DNA of 64,000 nucleotides, taken from Thiodiazotropha sp040507005 (GTDB lineage Bacteria > Pseudomonadota > Gammaproteobacteria > Chromatiales > Chromatiaceae). The notes under the pieces were generated by a model that was not told where the DNA came from, ran no database searches, and saw only the letters and a program-made list of their open reading frames with translations. The first letter of the stretch is position 1; the number at the start of each line of letters is the position of its first letter. Location: the NCBI GenBank assembly GCA_040507005.1, contig JBEVVS010000039.1:36150-100149 (forward strand). The letters are read 5' to 3'. This document shows, in pieces, positions 15,398 through 24,215 of this stretch. The translations under genes and the position numbers were made by a program.

Positions 15398-17040
15398 TTG
15401 GATCGTCTCCCGGACTTCCAGCGGTCAAAATGGAGGCGAAAACAGCTGCCCCCCGTCGGCCCAGGAATATACTCCAGGCGGATATGGTTGGTTTCGCTCA
15501 ACTCCTTGGCGATATACAGGCCAAGCCCTGTGCCCGTGTTACGGGTGGTGAAAAAGGGTTCAAATATCTGTTTTGCCACTTTGGGTGTAATGCCCGGTCC
15601 ATTGTCTATTACATCAACGACTGGATGATCAAATTCCTGAATAATGCCGCCGATGATCTGTACCTTCGGATCATCCTTGGCACCATGTTCTCTGGCATTG
15701 TTACAGAGATTGGTAAGGATTTGCCTTAACTGCTCCGGGTCGGCGATGACGCCGGTGTCCGATGGTTCGATCTGCAGCAGGATGTCGTCCTTATGGAATC
15801 CCTGGTGCTTTACCAAGTCATCGACGACCTTTTTCAACCAGGATTTTAGTTTGATCTTCTTAGGGGTACCAGGATCCCGGCGTGAGAGTTGCAGCACATT
15901 CTCGATGACCTGATTCACCCGTGCGGTATTGGTCTTGATGATCTCGGTGAGTCGCTGGTCCGCCGGATTCAGATCCGGGGATTCGTCGAAGAGTTGACTG
16001 GCATGGCTGATGGCGCCCAGCGGGTTGCGTATCTCATGGGCGATACTGGCCGTCAGCCTGCCCAGAGAAGCGAGTTTCATCTGTTGTGCCTCATGGGTGA
16101 TTTGGGAGGTATCTTCCAGAAAGATCAGCATATCTCCCTTTTCCTCGCCCCCAAGCGGATTGAAGTGGGCCCGTAGTTCCGGTCCCTGATGCTGGGTGCG
16201 GAAGTTGAAGTAGCGACGTTTCGATCCCGCATGGTGCTTCCTCAGCATATGGGCCAGTTCCGGGGATGCCTTTACCAACTGGCCGCCGGTTGAGACGGTG
16301 GGCATGCCCAGCAGATGCCAGGCGGGGTCGTTCATCATCACCAGCATGCCTGAGGCGTCGACCACCAATACCCCGGTGCGCATATGCTGAATGACATAGG
16401 CATTGATTTTGGCCAGATGATTCAGCTCATTGGCCCGCTCCTGGGCCAACTGTTCACTGGCCCGCACCCGGCTGCTCAGTACCAGGGTAAGCAGTGCGGT
16501 GGCAAAAAAAACCGCACCAAGAAAACCCGCCTGCACGAAACGCGGTGATATGACGGTGGTACTCAGGGAGATGTATATCTGATCTGTAATCACTCCCAGG
16601 GCAGCCAGGGCGGCAAACAGCAGCGCGGCTCGGCCATCGATAATCAGCGCACCGGCAATGATGGAGACAGCGATCAACATACCCATGCCTGTCTCTACAC
16701 CGCCACTGGCATGGGTCAGCAGGAGAATGGCGAGGATATCCACGAACAGGGCCAGGTAGGTTTGCTGTTCTGGATTCGGTGAACGCCAGAGAAAAAACAG
16801 AATGGAGAGTAGGGTCAATGCGATATACAGCGAACCGGTAACCATAAACAGCTCGGGTACTGCCGATCCCAGAAAGGATGGCCCGGCCCCCGAGTAGAAA
16901 AAAAACAGCAAGGTCAGGGAGAGGGTGATCCGATAGAGGAGATAGAGGCTCAGGGAGCGCCAATGACTATGTTCAGCCCCATTCTTGATTTGGCTGGTAT
17001 CTGTTAGGGTCTCTTCAGACGATTCGAACCAATTCAGCAT
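15394..17040 (-). CDS. pilS: Sensor histidine kinase PilS
   Basis: A 548-residue membrane kinase. Six hydrophobic segments fill about residues 25-190, followed by a PAS-like domain (VIQHMRTGVLVVDASGMLVMMND), the HisKA box IAHEIRNPLGAISHASQLF with the phosphorylated histidine, and the ATPase domain with DNGPGI and GTGLGLYIAKEL. It is immediately upstream of, and coupled to, pilR. PilS senses pilin levels in the membrane in Pseudomonas. Confidence 0.95.
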   Translation of the reverse strand: MLNWFESSEETLTDTSQIKNGAEHSHWRSLSLYLLYRITLSLTLLFFFYSGAGPSFLGSAVPELFMVTGSLYIALTLLSILFFLWRSPNPEQQTYLALFVDILAILLLTHASGGVETGMGMLIAVSIIAGALIIDGRAALLFAALAALGVITDQIYISLSTTVISPRFVQAGFLGAVFFATALLTLVLSSRVRASEQLAQERANELNHLAKINAYVIQHMRTGVLVVDASGMLVMMNDPAWHLLGMPTVSTGGQLVKASPELAHMLRKHHAGSKRRYFNFRTQHQGPELRAHFNPLGGEEKGDMLIFLEDTSQITHEAQQMKLASLGRLTASIAHEIRNPLGAISHASQLFDESPDLNPADQRLTEIIKTNTARVNQVIENVLQLSRRDPGTPKKIKLKSWLKKVVDDLVKHQGFHKDDILLQIEPSDTGVIADPEQLRQILTNLCNNAREHGAKDDPKVQIIGGIIQEFDHPVVDVIDNGPGITPKVAKQIFEPFFTTRNTGTGLGLYIAKELSETNHIRLEYIPGPTGGSCFRLHFDRWKSGRRSK

Positions 17041-17045
17041 GATGA

Positions 17046-17282
17046 TCAGGGCTTTCTTTCATTGGCAGCCTTAAGATGGGTCTTGCTGCAGTAATACTTA
17101 CCGTCTTCGTTGACCGCTTCATCTCGGGGTAGATGGAGGCCGCAATAGGCGCACTGGACGCTATCCACCGATTTGATCTGTTGTGATGGTTTGTCTTTTT
17201 GCCGGCTTTGGCGCCAGAAATGACGGCCAATGAGGAAGACTCCCCACAATGCCAATGCCAAAAAAATATATCTGAGTCCCAT
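17046..17282 (-). CDS. PP0621-family small membrane zinc-ribbon protein
   Basis: A 78-residue protein with one N-terminal membrane helix (LRYIFLALALWGVFLIG) followed by a basic linker and a small domain with CAYCGLHLPRDEAV and YYCSKTHL, giving two cysteines, a third cysteine and a histidine for a likely metal site. This matches PP0621-family proteins, which lie beside pilS in many gammaproteobacteria. Function unknown. It is 5 bases upstream of pilS and probably in the same operon. Confidence 0.85.
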   Translation of the reverse strand: MGLRYIFLALALWGVFLIGRHFWRQSRQKDKPSQQIKSVDSVQCAYCGLHLPRDEAVNEDGKYYCSKTHLKAANERKP

Positions 17283-17406
17283 TCAGTCGATTCTTTATTA
17301 TGTATGCATGGGAGTCAATCGCGATTATTGGGTCTTGCAACATCCACGGCAATCGTCTGCAATGCAGTGTGGAAAATAGTCTCTATCCAGGTGTCAGTTC
17401 AGGAGT

Positions 17407-19026
17407 ATGTCCTTGAAGTTAAGAATAGTTCTCGCCCAGCTGAATTTCCTTGTCGGCGATATAGAGGGGAATGCGCAACGTATCATCGATGAGGCCAGGT
17501 CTCAGGTCGGTAAGGCGGATGCCATTGTGTTCCCCGAATTGGCGATCACTGGCTACCCGCCGGAAGACCTTTTACTGCGGGATCACTTTATCCAGCGGGT
17601 GGAGCTGGCGGTTGCACATATCCTTTCACGGGTGCAAGGGATTCACCTGGTGGTGGGATACCCGCGGCGTCGGGATGGCAAGCTCTATAATGTGGCGGGG
17701 GTGTGGTATGACGGGGATATCCTGGCGGAATATGAAAAGCATAAACTTCCCAACTACAGTGTATTCGATGAAAAACGTTACTTTTCACCCGGCAGGGAGG
17801 CGGTGACCTTCGAATTGCAAGGTGTACGCATCGGTCTGACCGTGTGTGAAGACATTTGGGAGGTGGAACCCGCCGCCATGAGTCGTGCAGCCGGCGCGCA
17901 ACTGCTGCTGAATATCAATGCCTCCCCGTTTCATATCGGTAAGGCGCCGGAGCGTGAAGAGTTGGTACAGAGCCGTGCCCGGGAGAACAGCCTGCCTATC
18001 ATCTATGTGAACCTGGTTGGCGGGCAGGATGAGCTGGTATTCGATGGCGGTTCTTTCGTGGTGGACGGGGAAGGCCAGATCATTGAACGCCTCGATTTTT
18101 TCTCAGAGATCTCCGTTGCTATCGATCTCGCCATTGAAAATGGGGCTGGCAGGCCGGGCAGATCCATCGCCCCCCTGATGCCGGAGGAGCAGCGGGTCTA
18201 CCAAGCGCTGGTCACCGGGGTGAGGGATTATGTGCTGAAAAACGGCTTCAACGGGGCGATTATCGGTCTTTCGGGTGGTGTCGATTCCGCGTTGACATTG
18301 GCGATTGCCGCGGATGCCCTGGGCCCGGATCAGGTGGAAGTGGTGATGATGCCGTCTCGATACACCGCAGAGATGAGCAACCAGGATGCTATTGCCGAAG
18401 CCGAGTCGCTGGGGGTGGAGTATCGATCCATATCCATCGAGCCCGCCTTCAACGCCTTTCTGGAGATGCTGGCGGATGAATTCGCCGGAATGGATGTGGA
18501 TGTGACCGAGGAGAATATTCAGGCACGCTGTCGCGGCATCATTCTCATGGCGATCAGTAACAAAAAAGGCCGTATCCTGCTTACTACCGGCAATAAGAGT
18601 GAGATGTCTGTGGGCTACGCCACCCTGTATGGAGACATGGCCGGTGGTTTTGCGCCGATCAAGGATGTACCCAAGACCCTGGTCTATCGTTTATGCCGCT
18701 ACCGCAATTCCCTCTCCCAGGTGATACCCCTGCGGGTATTGGAGAGGGCGCCGTCCGCGGAGTTGGCTCCAGACCAGAAAGATAGCGATTCACTCCCGGA
18801 ATATGCGGTTTTGGATGAGATTCTAGAGCGATATGTTGAGCAAGATCAGTCGCTTACGGAGATCGTTGCGGCAGGGTTCGATGAGCCGACAGTGCTTCGT
18901 GTGATCAATCTGGTGGATCGCAATGAGTACAAGCGGCGCCAAGCGCCACCGGGTATCAAGATCACCCGGCGCGCCTACGGGCGCGACAGGCGCTATCCCC
19001 TCACCTGGTTGAAGCGAAACCGTTGA
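17407..19026 (+). CDS. nadE: Glutamine-dependent NAD+ synthetase
   Basis: A 539-residue two-domain enzyme making NAD+ from nicotinate adenine dinucleotide. The N-terminal nitrilase-type amidase has the Glu-Lys-Cys triad in VFPELAITGYPPED, HKLPNYSVFDEKRYF and GLTVCEDIW (Cys147). The C-terminal synthetase domain has the ATP-pyrophosphatase loop GLSGGVDS at about 287-294 and TTGNKSEMSVGY. The length separates it from the short ammonia-only NadE. Confidence 0.97.
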   Translation: MSLKLRIVLAQLNFLVGDIEGNAQRIIDEARSQVGKADAIVFPELAITGYPPEDLLLRDHFIQRVELAVAHILSRVQGIHLVVGYPRRRDGKLYNVAGVWYDGDILAEYEKHKLPNYSVFDEKRYFSPGREAVTFELQGVRIGLTVCEDIWEVEPAAMSRAAGAQLLLNINASPFHIGKAPEREELVQSRARENSLPIIYVNLVGGQDELVFDGGSFVVDGEGQIIERLDFFSEISVAIDLAIENGAGRPGRSIAPLMPEEQRVYQALVTGVRDYVLKNGFNGAIIGLSGGVDSALTLAIAADALGPDQVEVVMMPSRYTAEMSNQDAIAEAESLGVEYRSISIEPAFNAFLEMLADEFAGMDVDVTEENIQARCRGIILMAISNKKGRILLTTGNKSEMSVGYATLYGDMAGGFAPIKDVPKTLVYRLCRYRNSLSQVIPLRVLERAPSAELAPDQKDSDSLPEYAVLDEILERYVEQDQSLTEIVAAGFDEPTVLRVINLVDRNEYKRRQAPPGIKITRRAYGRDRRYPLTWLKRNR

Positions 19027-19267
19027 ACTACTGCAGCTGTTTGAATGACTGTTTTTCAATAAAATCAACCATATGTGATCGTGTAACCCGGTTGCAAACG
19101 AAAATGGGTGCAAATCACGCCATTATTATGAAAAATTGGGGGGGTGAGGCCCGGGCGGGCCGTTGAAAAGGTTTCAGGCATGGACGAGCCACTCAAGGGG
19201 GCGTTACAATCCCGGCGTGTCAATCACTGTATTAGAATGAATTTCCTCAGCTGGTAACGGAGAAACA

Positions 19268-19606
19268 ATGAAAAAAGTCGAAGCAATCATTAAGCCTTTC
19301 AAACTGGAGGATGTTCGTGAGGCCTTGTCTGAGGTGGGGATTACCGGCATGACCGCCACTGAGGTAAAGGGGTTTGGACGCCAAAAGGGGCATACCGAAC
19401 TCTATCGTGGTGCAGAGTATGTGGTCGATTTTCTGCCTAAGGTGAAGTTGGAGCTGGTGGTGGCCAGTGATCAGGTTGGCGCATGTATCGAGGCGATTAC
19501 CGGTGCTGCCCGGACCGGTAAGATCGGCGATGGAAAGATATTTGTATCACCGGTTGAACAGGTCATTCGTATCCGCACCGGTGAAGAGGATGAAGCCGCA
19601 ATCTGA
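19268..19606 (+). CDS. glnB: Nitrogen regulatory protein PII
   Basis: A 112-residue trimeric signal protein of GlnB/GlnK type, sensing 2-oxoglutarate, ATP and ADP. The T-loop RQKGHTELYRGAEYVVDF contains Tyr51, the uridylylation site, and the C-terminal signature TGAARTGKIGDGKIFV is intact. A GGAG ribosome-binding site precedes the ATG. No amtB is adjacent and no -24/-12 promoter is evident, which favours GlnB over GlnK. It converges on bamD with about 23 bp between stops. Confidence 0.95.
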   Translation: MKKVEAIIKPFKLEDVREALSEVGITGMTATEVKGFGRQKGHTELYRGAEYVVDFLPKVKLELVVASDQVGACIEAITGAARTGKIGDGKIFVSPVEQVIRIRTGEEDEAAI

Positions 19607-19629
19607 TCCTTAGGCGATAAGAGTAATGG

Positions 19630-20427
19630 TCAGAGCGGTTCGGCGGAGCCTGATGCCTTCTCTGGCTCGCTCTCGGTTGGCTTGTTCAGGTTGCCATTCG
19701 CCAAATTGACGGATAATACCCGCTTAGCATCTTCTGCAAGTTCGGTCATGCCTAGTCGAGTATAGGCATCGACCATGATCTCCAGGGCAGCTTTCATCGC
19801 GTCGGTGCGTTGAAATTGGGTGACTACTCTGTTGGCACGGTTGGCCGCGGCCAGGTAAGCGCCCCGCCGCATATAGTAGCTGGCGATGTGGATCTGGTAT
19901 TTGGCCATGTTGTTTCTGAGATAGAGCATTCTCTGTCGGGCGTCCGCCGAGTACTTGCTATCGGGATAGCGGCGCACCAGTTCTTCAAAATCATTGAAGG
20001 CGTCGAGCGCGGCGCCGGCATCCCTCTCGGAGGGGTCGGAGGGCAGAATCCGACTGAAGATGCTTTGATTCCGGTTGTAGTTGGCGATGCCTTTCATGTA
20101 ATAGGCATAATCCACATACGGGCTCTGCGGGTTCAGTTTGATGAACCTGTCCGCCGCTGTGATCGCCGAGTCTGGCTCTGCGTACTTGTAGTGGGCATAG
20201 ATCAGGTCAAGTTGCGATTGGGTGGCGTAACGACCGAAGGGATAGCGGGCCTGCAATGCATTGTATTGCTTGATGGCCTCGTCATAATCACCGTCCATTA
20301 ACGCGCCTTTGGCTTCAGAATAGAATTGGCTGGCACTCCAATTTTTTGTCACATCAATCTGATCCGGCATAGAGCAGCCGGCCAGCAGCAGGGCGACAAG
20401 GGTGATGGTCGAGAACTTCCAGAGCAT
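19630..20427 (-). CDS. bamD: Outer-membrane assembly lipoprotein BamD
   Basis: A 265-residue lipoprotein of the BAM complex that inserts beta-barrel proteins into the outer membrane. The signal is MLWKFSTITLVALLLAGCS with the lipobox cysteine at 18; a longer open frame upstream has no signal, so 20427 is the start. Tetratricopeptide-like helices follow, with YNALQARYPFGRYATQSQLDL and YYMKGIANYNRNQSI typical of BamD/ComL. It is divergent from rluD, a conserved arrangement. Confidence 0.96.
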   Translation of the reverse strand: MLWKFSTITLVALLLAGCSMPDQIDVTKNWSASQFYSEAKGALMDGDYDEAIKQYNALQARYPFGRYATQSQLDLIYAHYKYAEPDSAITAADRFIKLNPQSPYVDYAYYMKGIANYNRNQSIFSRILPSDPSERDAGAALDAFNDFEELVRRYPDSKYSADARQRMLYLRNNMAKYQIHIASYYMRRGAYLAAANRANRVVTQFQRTDAMKAALEIMVDAYTRLGMTELAEDAKRVLSVNLANGNLNKPTESEPEKASGSAEPL

Positions 20428-20597
20428 GTTGAATCGATACCTTGGGCTTGTTAACACTAATCCAGTCGGTGCTGAAGTATAACGGATGGCAGTGGATCGG
20501 TATAACCCGCCAATTAGGACTTCAGTGAGGTGCATAGTGTGGGTTAAGGGATGGCTTTTGTAAAACCGCGGTCTCAATGTGAGAATATGCAATACCT

Positions 20598-21569
20598 ATG
20601 TCGGACGCAAAATTCATAGACAAAGTTCCTCCCCGCTCGCTAGTGATTCCCGAAGAATACGCGGGCAGCCGACTCGATCAGGTGCTATCCGACCAATTTC
20701 CCGAGTTTTCCCGCAGTCGCCTGCAACACTGGATCAAAATGGGCCTGGTGGAGCTGGATGGACAGACATGCAAGGCCAAGCAACGGATCCGGGGGGGAGA
20801 ACGGATCCGGCTGCGGCCGATCCCTCAGGATGAGGTAGAGGCCGAGGCGCAAGCAATGGAGCTGGAGATTGTCTATGAGGACGCGCAACTGCTGGTGATC
20901 AACAAGCCGCCCGGGTTGGTCATGCATCCCGCAGCGGGAAATCCGGACGGCACCCTGTTGAATGGCCTGTTGAGCCATCACCCGCCACTGCAGCAAGTCC
21001 CGAGGGCCGGTATTGTCCACCGCCTGGATAAAGAGACCAGCGGTCTGCTGGTGGTGGCGAAAACCCTCCAATCACAGACTGCACTGGTTGAGCAGTTACA
21101 GGCGCGGCGTGTGAAAAGGGAGTACCTGGCGATAGTGCAGGGCGAGATGATTGCCGGTGGGTCGGTGGATGCGCCAATTGGCAGGCACCCGGTGAACCGG
21201 CTGCGTATGGCGGTTATCGAATCCGGAAAAGAGGCGATCACGCACTACCGAATCGAGCAGCGTTACCGTGCTCATACCCTGTTGCGGGTCAGGCTGGAGA
21301 CGGGTCGGACCCACCAGATTCGTGTCCATATGCAGCACATTCGACATCCGCTGTTGGGTGACCCCCTGTATGGCGGGCGACTCAAGCTGCCGGCTGGCAT
21401 CAGTGACAATCTGATGGTTGCGCTAAAGCTGTTCAGACGACAGGCACTCCACGCCACCCGGCTTGAACTGCTCCACCCTGAGTTGGGCAAGCCCATCGCC
21501 TGGGAGGCACCTGTACCTGCCGATATGGGGCAAATGATGCATCTGCTGGCCGAGGATGCAGAGAGATGA
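20598..21569 (+). CDS. rluD: 23S rRNA pseudouridine synthase RluD
   Basis: A 323-residue enzyme that makes pseudouridines 1911, 1915 and 1917 in helix 69 of 23S rRNA. An S4 RNA-binding domain (about 18-80) precedes the catalytic domain, where the aspartate of HRLDKETSGLLV is residue 144. The motif LETGRTHQIRVHM completes the RluA-family signature. Its last 4 bases overlap pgeF. Confidence 0.96.
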   Translation: MSDAKFIDKVPPRSLVIPEEYAGSRLDQVLSDQFPEFSRSRLQHWIKMGLVELDGQTCKAKQRIRGGERIRLRPIPQDEVEAEAQAMELEIVYEDAQLLVINKPPGLVMHPAAGNPDGTLLNGLLSHHPPLQQVPRAGIVHRLDKETSGLLVVAKTLQSQTALVEQLQARRVKREYLAIVQGEMIAGGSVDAPIGRHPVNRLRMAVIESGKEAITHYRIEQRYRAHTLLRVRLETGRTHQIRVHMQHIRHPLLGDPLYGGRLKLPAGISDNLMVALKLFRRQALHATRLELLHPELGKPIAWEAPVPADMGQMMHLLAEDAER

Positions 21570-22297
21570 TTGAGCTGCTGCGGCCTGAATGGCCTGCGCC
21601 TTCCCAGGTAAAGGCATTGATCACAACCCGCCAGGGAGGGAACAGTGCTGCGCCCTTCGACAGCCTGAATCTGGCTGAACATGTTGGGGATGATCCATCC
21701 AACGTTGCGCGCAACAGAGCGCAACTCCTGGGTGAGTGCCGGTTGCCCAATAGCCCCTTCTGGCTCAATCAGGTGCATGGTTGCGCGGTGGTCTCAGCGG
21801 AGAGTGCCGATCCGGGCTGTGAGGCCGACGCGGTGTATAGCGATCAGCCCGACAGGGTTTGTGCCGTTCTTACCGCCGACTGCCTGCCTCTCTTGATCAC
21901 CGATCGATTGGGTAGGGAGGTATGTGCCGTGCATGCGGGGTGGAGGGGGTTGGCGGCCGGTGTGATCGAGCATGCCTTACAACGTTTCCAGGCGCCTGCT
22001 AAAGAGCTGCTTGTGTGGCTTGGACCGGCCATCGGACCGGCTGTGTTCGAGGTTGGGGAGGAGGTTCGTGACGCCTTTCTCGGTCATCGGCAGGAGGCAG
22101 GTCAGATGTTCGCCGCCAGTCGTCCGGGACACTGGTTGGCCGACATCTACGCCCTTGCCCGGATGCGCCTCACTGATGCCGGTGTGGGGTTCATCACGGG
22201 CGGCGAATATTGTACCTTTAGCCAGGACAGACTCTTCTTCTCCTACCGTCGTGATGGTGTGACCGGCCGTATGGCAGCGCTGATCTGGCGCGAATAG
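21566..22297 (+). CDS. pgeF: Purine nucleoside phosphorylase / polyphenol oxidase family protein (YfiH)
   Basis: A 243-residue DUF152 protein. The family motifs LNQVHG, LTADCLPLLI and CAVHAGWRGLAAGV provide the copper or zinc ligands, and GPAIGP and YRRDGVTGRMAALIW are at the usual places. YfiH proteins are reported to remove wrong peptidoglycan precursors (PgeF) and to act on purine nucleosides. Overlaps rluD by 4 bp; bamD, rluD and pgeF are commonly clustered. Confidence 0.93.
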   Translation: MIELLRPEWPAPSQVKALITTRQGGNSAAPFDSLNLAEHVGDDPSNVARNRAQLLGECRLPNSPFWLNQVHGCAVVSAESADPGCEADAVYSDQPDRVCAVLTADCLPLLITDRLGREVCAVHAGWRGLAAGVIEHALQRFQAPAKELLVWLGPAIGPAVFEVGEEVRDAFLGHRQEAGQMFAASRPGHWLADIYALARMRLTDAGVGFITGGEYCTFSQDRLFFSYRRDGVTGRMAALIWRE

Positions 22298-22395
22298 ATA
22301 GATCAATACCCGGTGGATTCTGTTTCTGGACCAATGCCAGGCACTCATTTATCCTGCCTGCAAATGTGTCTCACTATTGTCTTTGAGGTGTGAAA

Positions 22396-22914
22396 ATGAA
22401 TTGGCTGATGCTGACTCTGGTGGGTGAAGACCAACCGGGGATTGTTGCCCAGGTGACCGATGCCCTCTATCGAGGCGGCTGCATCCTGGGGGAGACTTCG
22501 ATGATTCGCTTGGGGGGCAACTTCTCCATCATGATGATGGTGGACGGGGGACACGACGAACAGACCCTTACCCGCCTGATCGAACCTGTGGCTGAACAGC
22601 TGCAGCTGAAATTTCACCTCGATCCCATGCATGGTGGGCTGCATCAACACCGGGTGCCCAATTTCCAGGTCAGGGTCAATGGCGCCGACCGCGCCGGTAT
22701 TGTGGCCAAGGTGACCGGCGCCCTTGCGGCATGCGGTTTTAATATCCTCGAACTGGCATCGGATGTGGTGGGTGATGAGGAGGAACCTGTCTACATCATG
22801 ACCATACAGGGATATGCGGCGTCCGAAATCGAGACCCTTGAAGGCGCATTGCGACCGCTTGCGACGGAGGGCATCGATGTGCATGTCTCACCCATCGAGA
22901 CTCTGATCGGCTGA
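22396..22914 (+). CDS. Double-ACT-domain protein, GcvR-like
   Basis: A 172-residue cytoplasmic protein made of two ACT domains. The first starts LTLVGEDQPGIVAQVTDALYRGGCIL and the second VNGADRAGIVAKVTGALAACGFNI. This is the architecture of GcvR, a regulator of the glycine cleavage system, and no DNA-binding domain is present. A GTG six bases upstream is open, but the GAGG site is better spaced for the ATG at 22396. The amino acid sensed cannot be deduced. Confidence 0.85.
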   Translation: MNWLMLTLVGEDQPGIVAQVTDALYRGGCILGETSMIRLGGNFSIMMMVDGGHDEQTLTRLIEPVAEQLQLKFHLDPMHGGLHQHRVPNFQVRVNGADRAGIVAKVTGALAACGFNILELASDVVGDEEEPVYIMTIQGYAASEIETLEGALRPLATEGIDVHVSPIETLIG

Positions 22915-22918
22915 ACCC

Positions 22919-23443
22919 ATGGCGATACTGGATATATTGAAGCTGCCGGACCCGAGACTCAAACAGGTGGCGGAGGAGGTCACCCGCTTCGATGACGAAC
23001 TGCATGCCTTTATTGCCGATCTGGAAGAGACGCGACAGATGGGGCCGGCTGCGGTCGGCATCGCGGCACCCCAGGTGGGAAGGTCCCAGCGTATCGTGAT
23101 ACTGGATTGTTCCAAGACCAGAAAGCCGGTGCCGAACCATGGACATCTGATCCTGGTAAATCCGGAGATAACCGAATGGGACGGCTTCGAACTGGGGCGC
23201 GAGGGTTGTCTGTCGGTACCCGATTATACCGGTAATGTGATTCGTGCAGAGCGCATCAAGGTGCGCTCACAAGATCCTCAGGGTGGAGATCATGACTTCG
23301 AGATGGAGGGATTCGAGGCCAGGGCCTTACAGCATGAGGTGGATCACCTGGACGGTATCCTTTTCATTGATCGTCTGGTAAGCCGACGCACTGACCTGTT
23401 TCAGCGCAAGGTCTATCAGAAAGGCGGCAAAAAGAGACAATGA
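22919..23443 (+). CDS. Peptide deformylase (second-copy type)
   Basis: A 174-residue metal-dependent deformylase. The three family motifs are present: VGIAAPQVG, EGCLSV with metal-binding Cys97, and HEVDHLDG with His139 and its catalytic glutamate. The first motif has Ala where most deformylases have the first Gly of GxGxAAPQ. It is not next to fmt, so it is probably a paralog of the main def. It follows the ACT-domain gene by 4 bases. Confidence 0.92.
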   Translation: MAILDILKLPDPRLKQVAEEVTRFDDELHAFIADLEETRQMGPAAVGIAAPQVGRSQRIVILDCSKTRKPVPNHGHLILVNPEITEWDGFELGREGCLSVPDYTGNVIRAERIKVRSQDPQGGDHDFEMEGFEARALQHEVDHLDGILFIDRLVSRRTDLFQRKVYQKGGKKRQ

Positions 23444-23456
23444 AGTTAAGGCAACG

Positions 23457-24137
23457 GTGAACAGTGCTACCCTGATCTTGTTGGCGGTTGCCTTGGTGCT
23501 TGGCTGGGGCTGGTTGAGCAGGCGCTGTCGGGAAGCGCAGCGTGCGGAGTGGGGCGCCGCCTGGCTGAATTGGCTGGATGGATTCAATCGGCTCTTCTGC
23601 CAGGTCTATCATCGACTGCCGCAAATTGAAATGCCGTTGCCTGACACAGGGGGGGCGATCGTTGTCTCGAATCATATCTCGGGGCTCGATCCCCTGTTGA
23701 TGTTGGCATCCAGCAACCGGCCCTTGCGGTTTCTCATCGCCCGGGAGCAGTATCAACGCTATGGTTTGCAATGGCTGTTTCGCGCTGTGGGTTGCATCCC
23801 GGTGGATCGGCAAAATTCACCGGAGAAGGCGATGCGCCAGGCGATCAAGGCGCTGCGTGACGGTGAGATCGTCGCCCTGTTTCCCCATGGCAAGATCCAT
23901 CTCGACTCTGATCCTCCGCGAAAGATCAAAGCCGGGGCCGCGCGTCTGGCATCCTTGACCGGGTTGCCCTTGATTCCGATGCGTATCAGTGGCGTGAGTG
24001 GTCAGGGTGGTGTCATGCTTCCGGTGTTCATGCGCGGACATGCGCAGATTCAACTGCTTCCGGTGATCGAGGTGGGTGATCAATCGCCGGAGAGTGTGAA
24101 TAATGCAATTCAAACTGCGTTGGATCAGATAGCGTAA
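23457..24137 (+). CDS. 1-acyl-sn-glycerol-3-phosphate acyltransferase-like protein
   Basis: A 226-residue PlsC-family protein with one N-terminal hydrophobic helix (LILLAVALVLGWGWL). The catalytic HxxxxD motif is NHISGLD, and the substrate motif is FPHGKIHLDS in place of the usual FPEGTRS, so the acceptor may differ from lysophosphatidate. Start is GTG. It follows the deformylase by 13 bases, suggesting one transcript from rluD onward. Confidence 0.88.
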   Translation: MNSATLILLAVALVLGWGWLSRRCREAQRAEWGAAWLNWLDGFNRLFCQVYHRLPQIEMPLPDTGGAIVVSNHISGLDPLLMLASSNRPLRFLIAREQYQRYGLQWLFRAVGCIPVDRQNSPEKAMRQAIKALRDGEIVALFPHGKIHLDSDPPRKIKAGAARLASLTGLPLIPMRISGVSGQGGVMLPVFMRGHAQIQLLPVIEVGDQSPESVNNAIQTALDQIA

Positions 24138-24215
24138 CGATGAACATCTGGTCTCCTGATAACTCAGCAAGTATGATTGGGCCAAATTTCGAGTAGGGTC
24201 TCCCAAGGTTTAACA

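Noticed and set aside
19027..19267. Possible sigma54 promoter before glnB
   Set aside because: No GG-10 nt-GC pair with a TGGCA/TTGC match could be found in the 241-bp gap.
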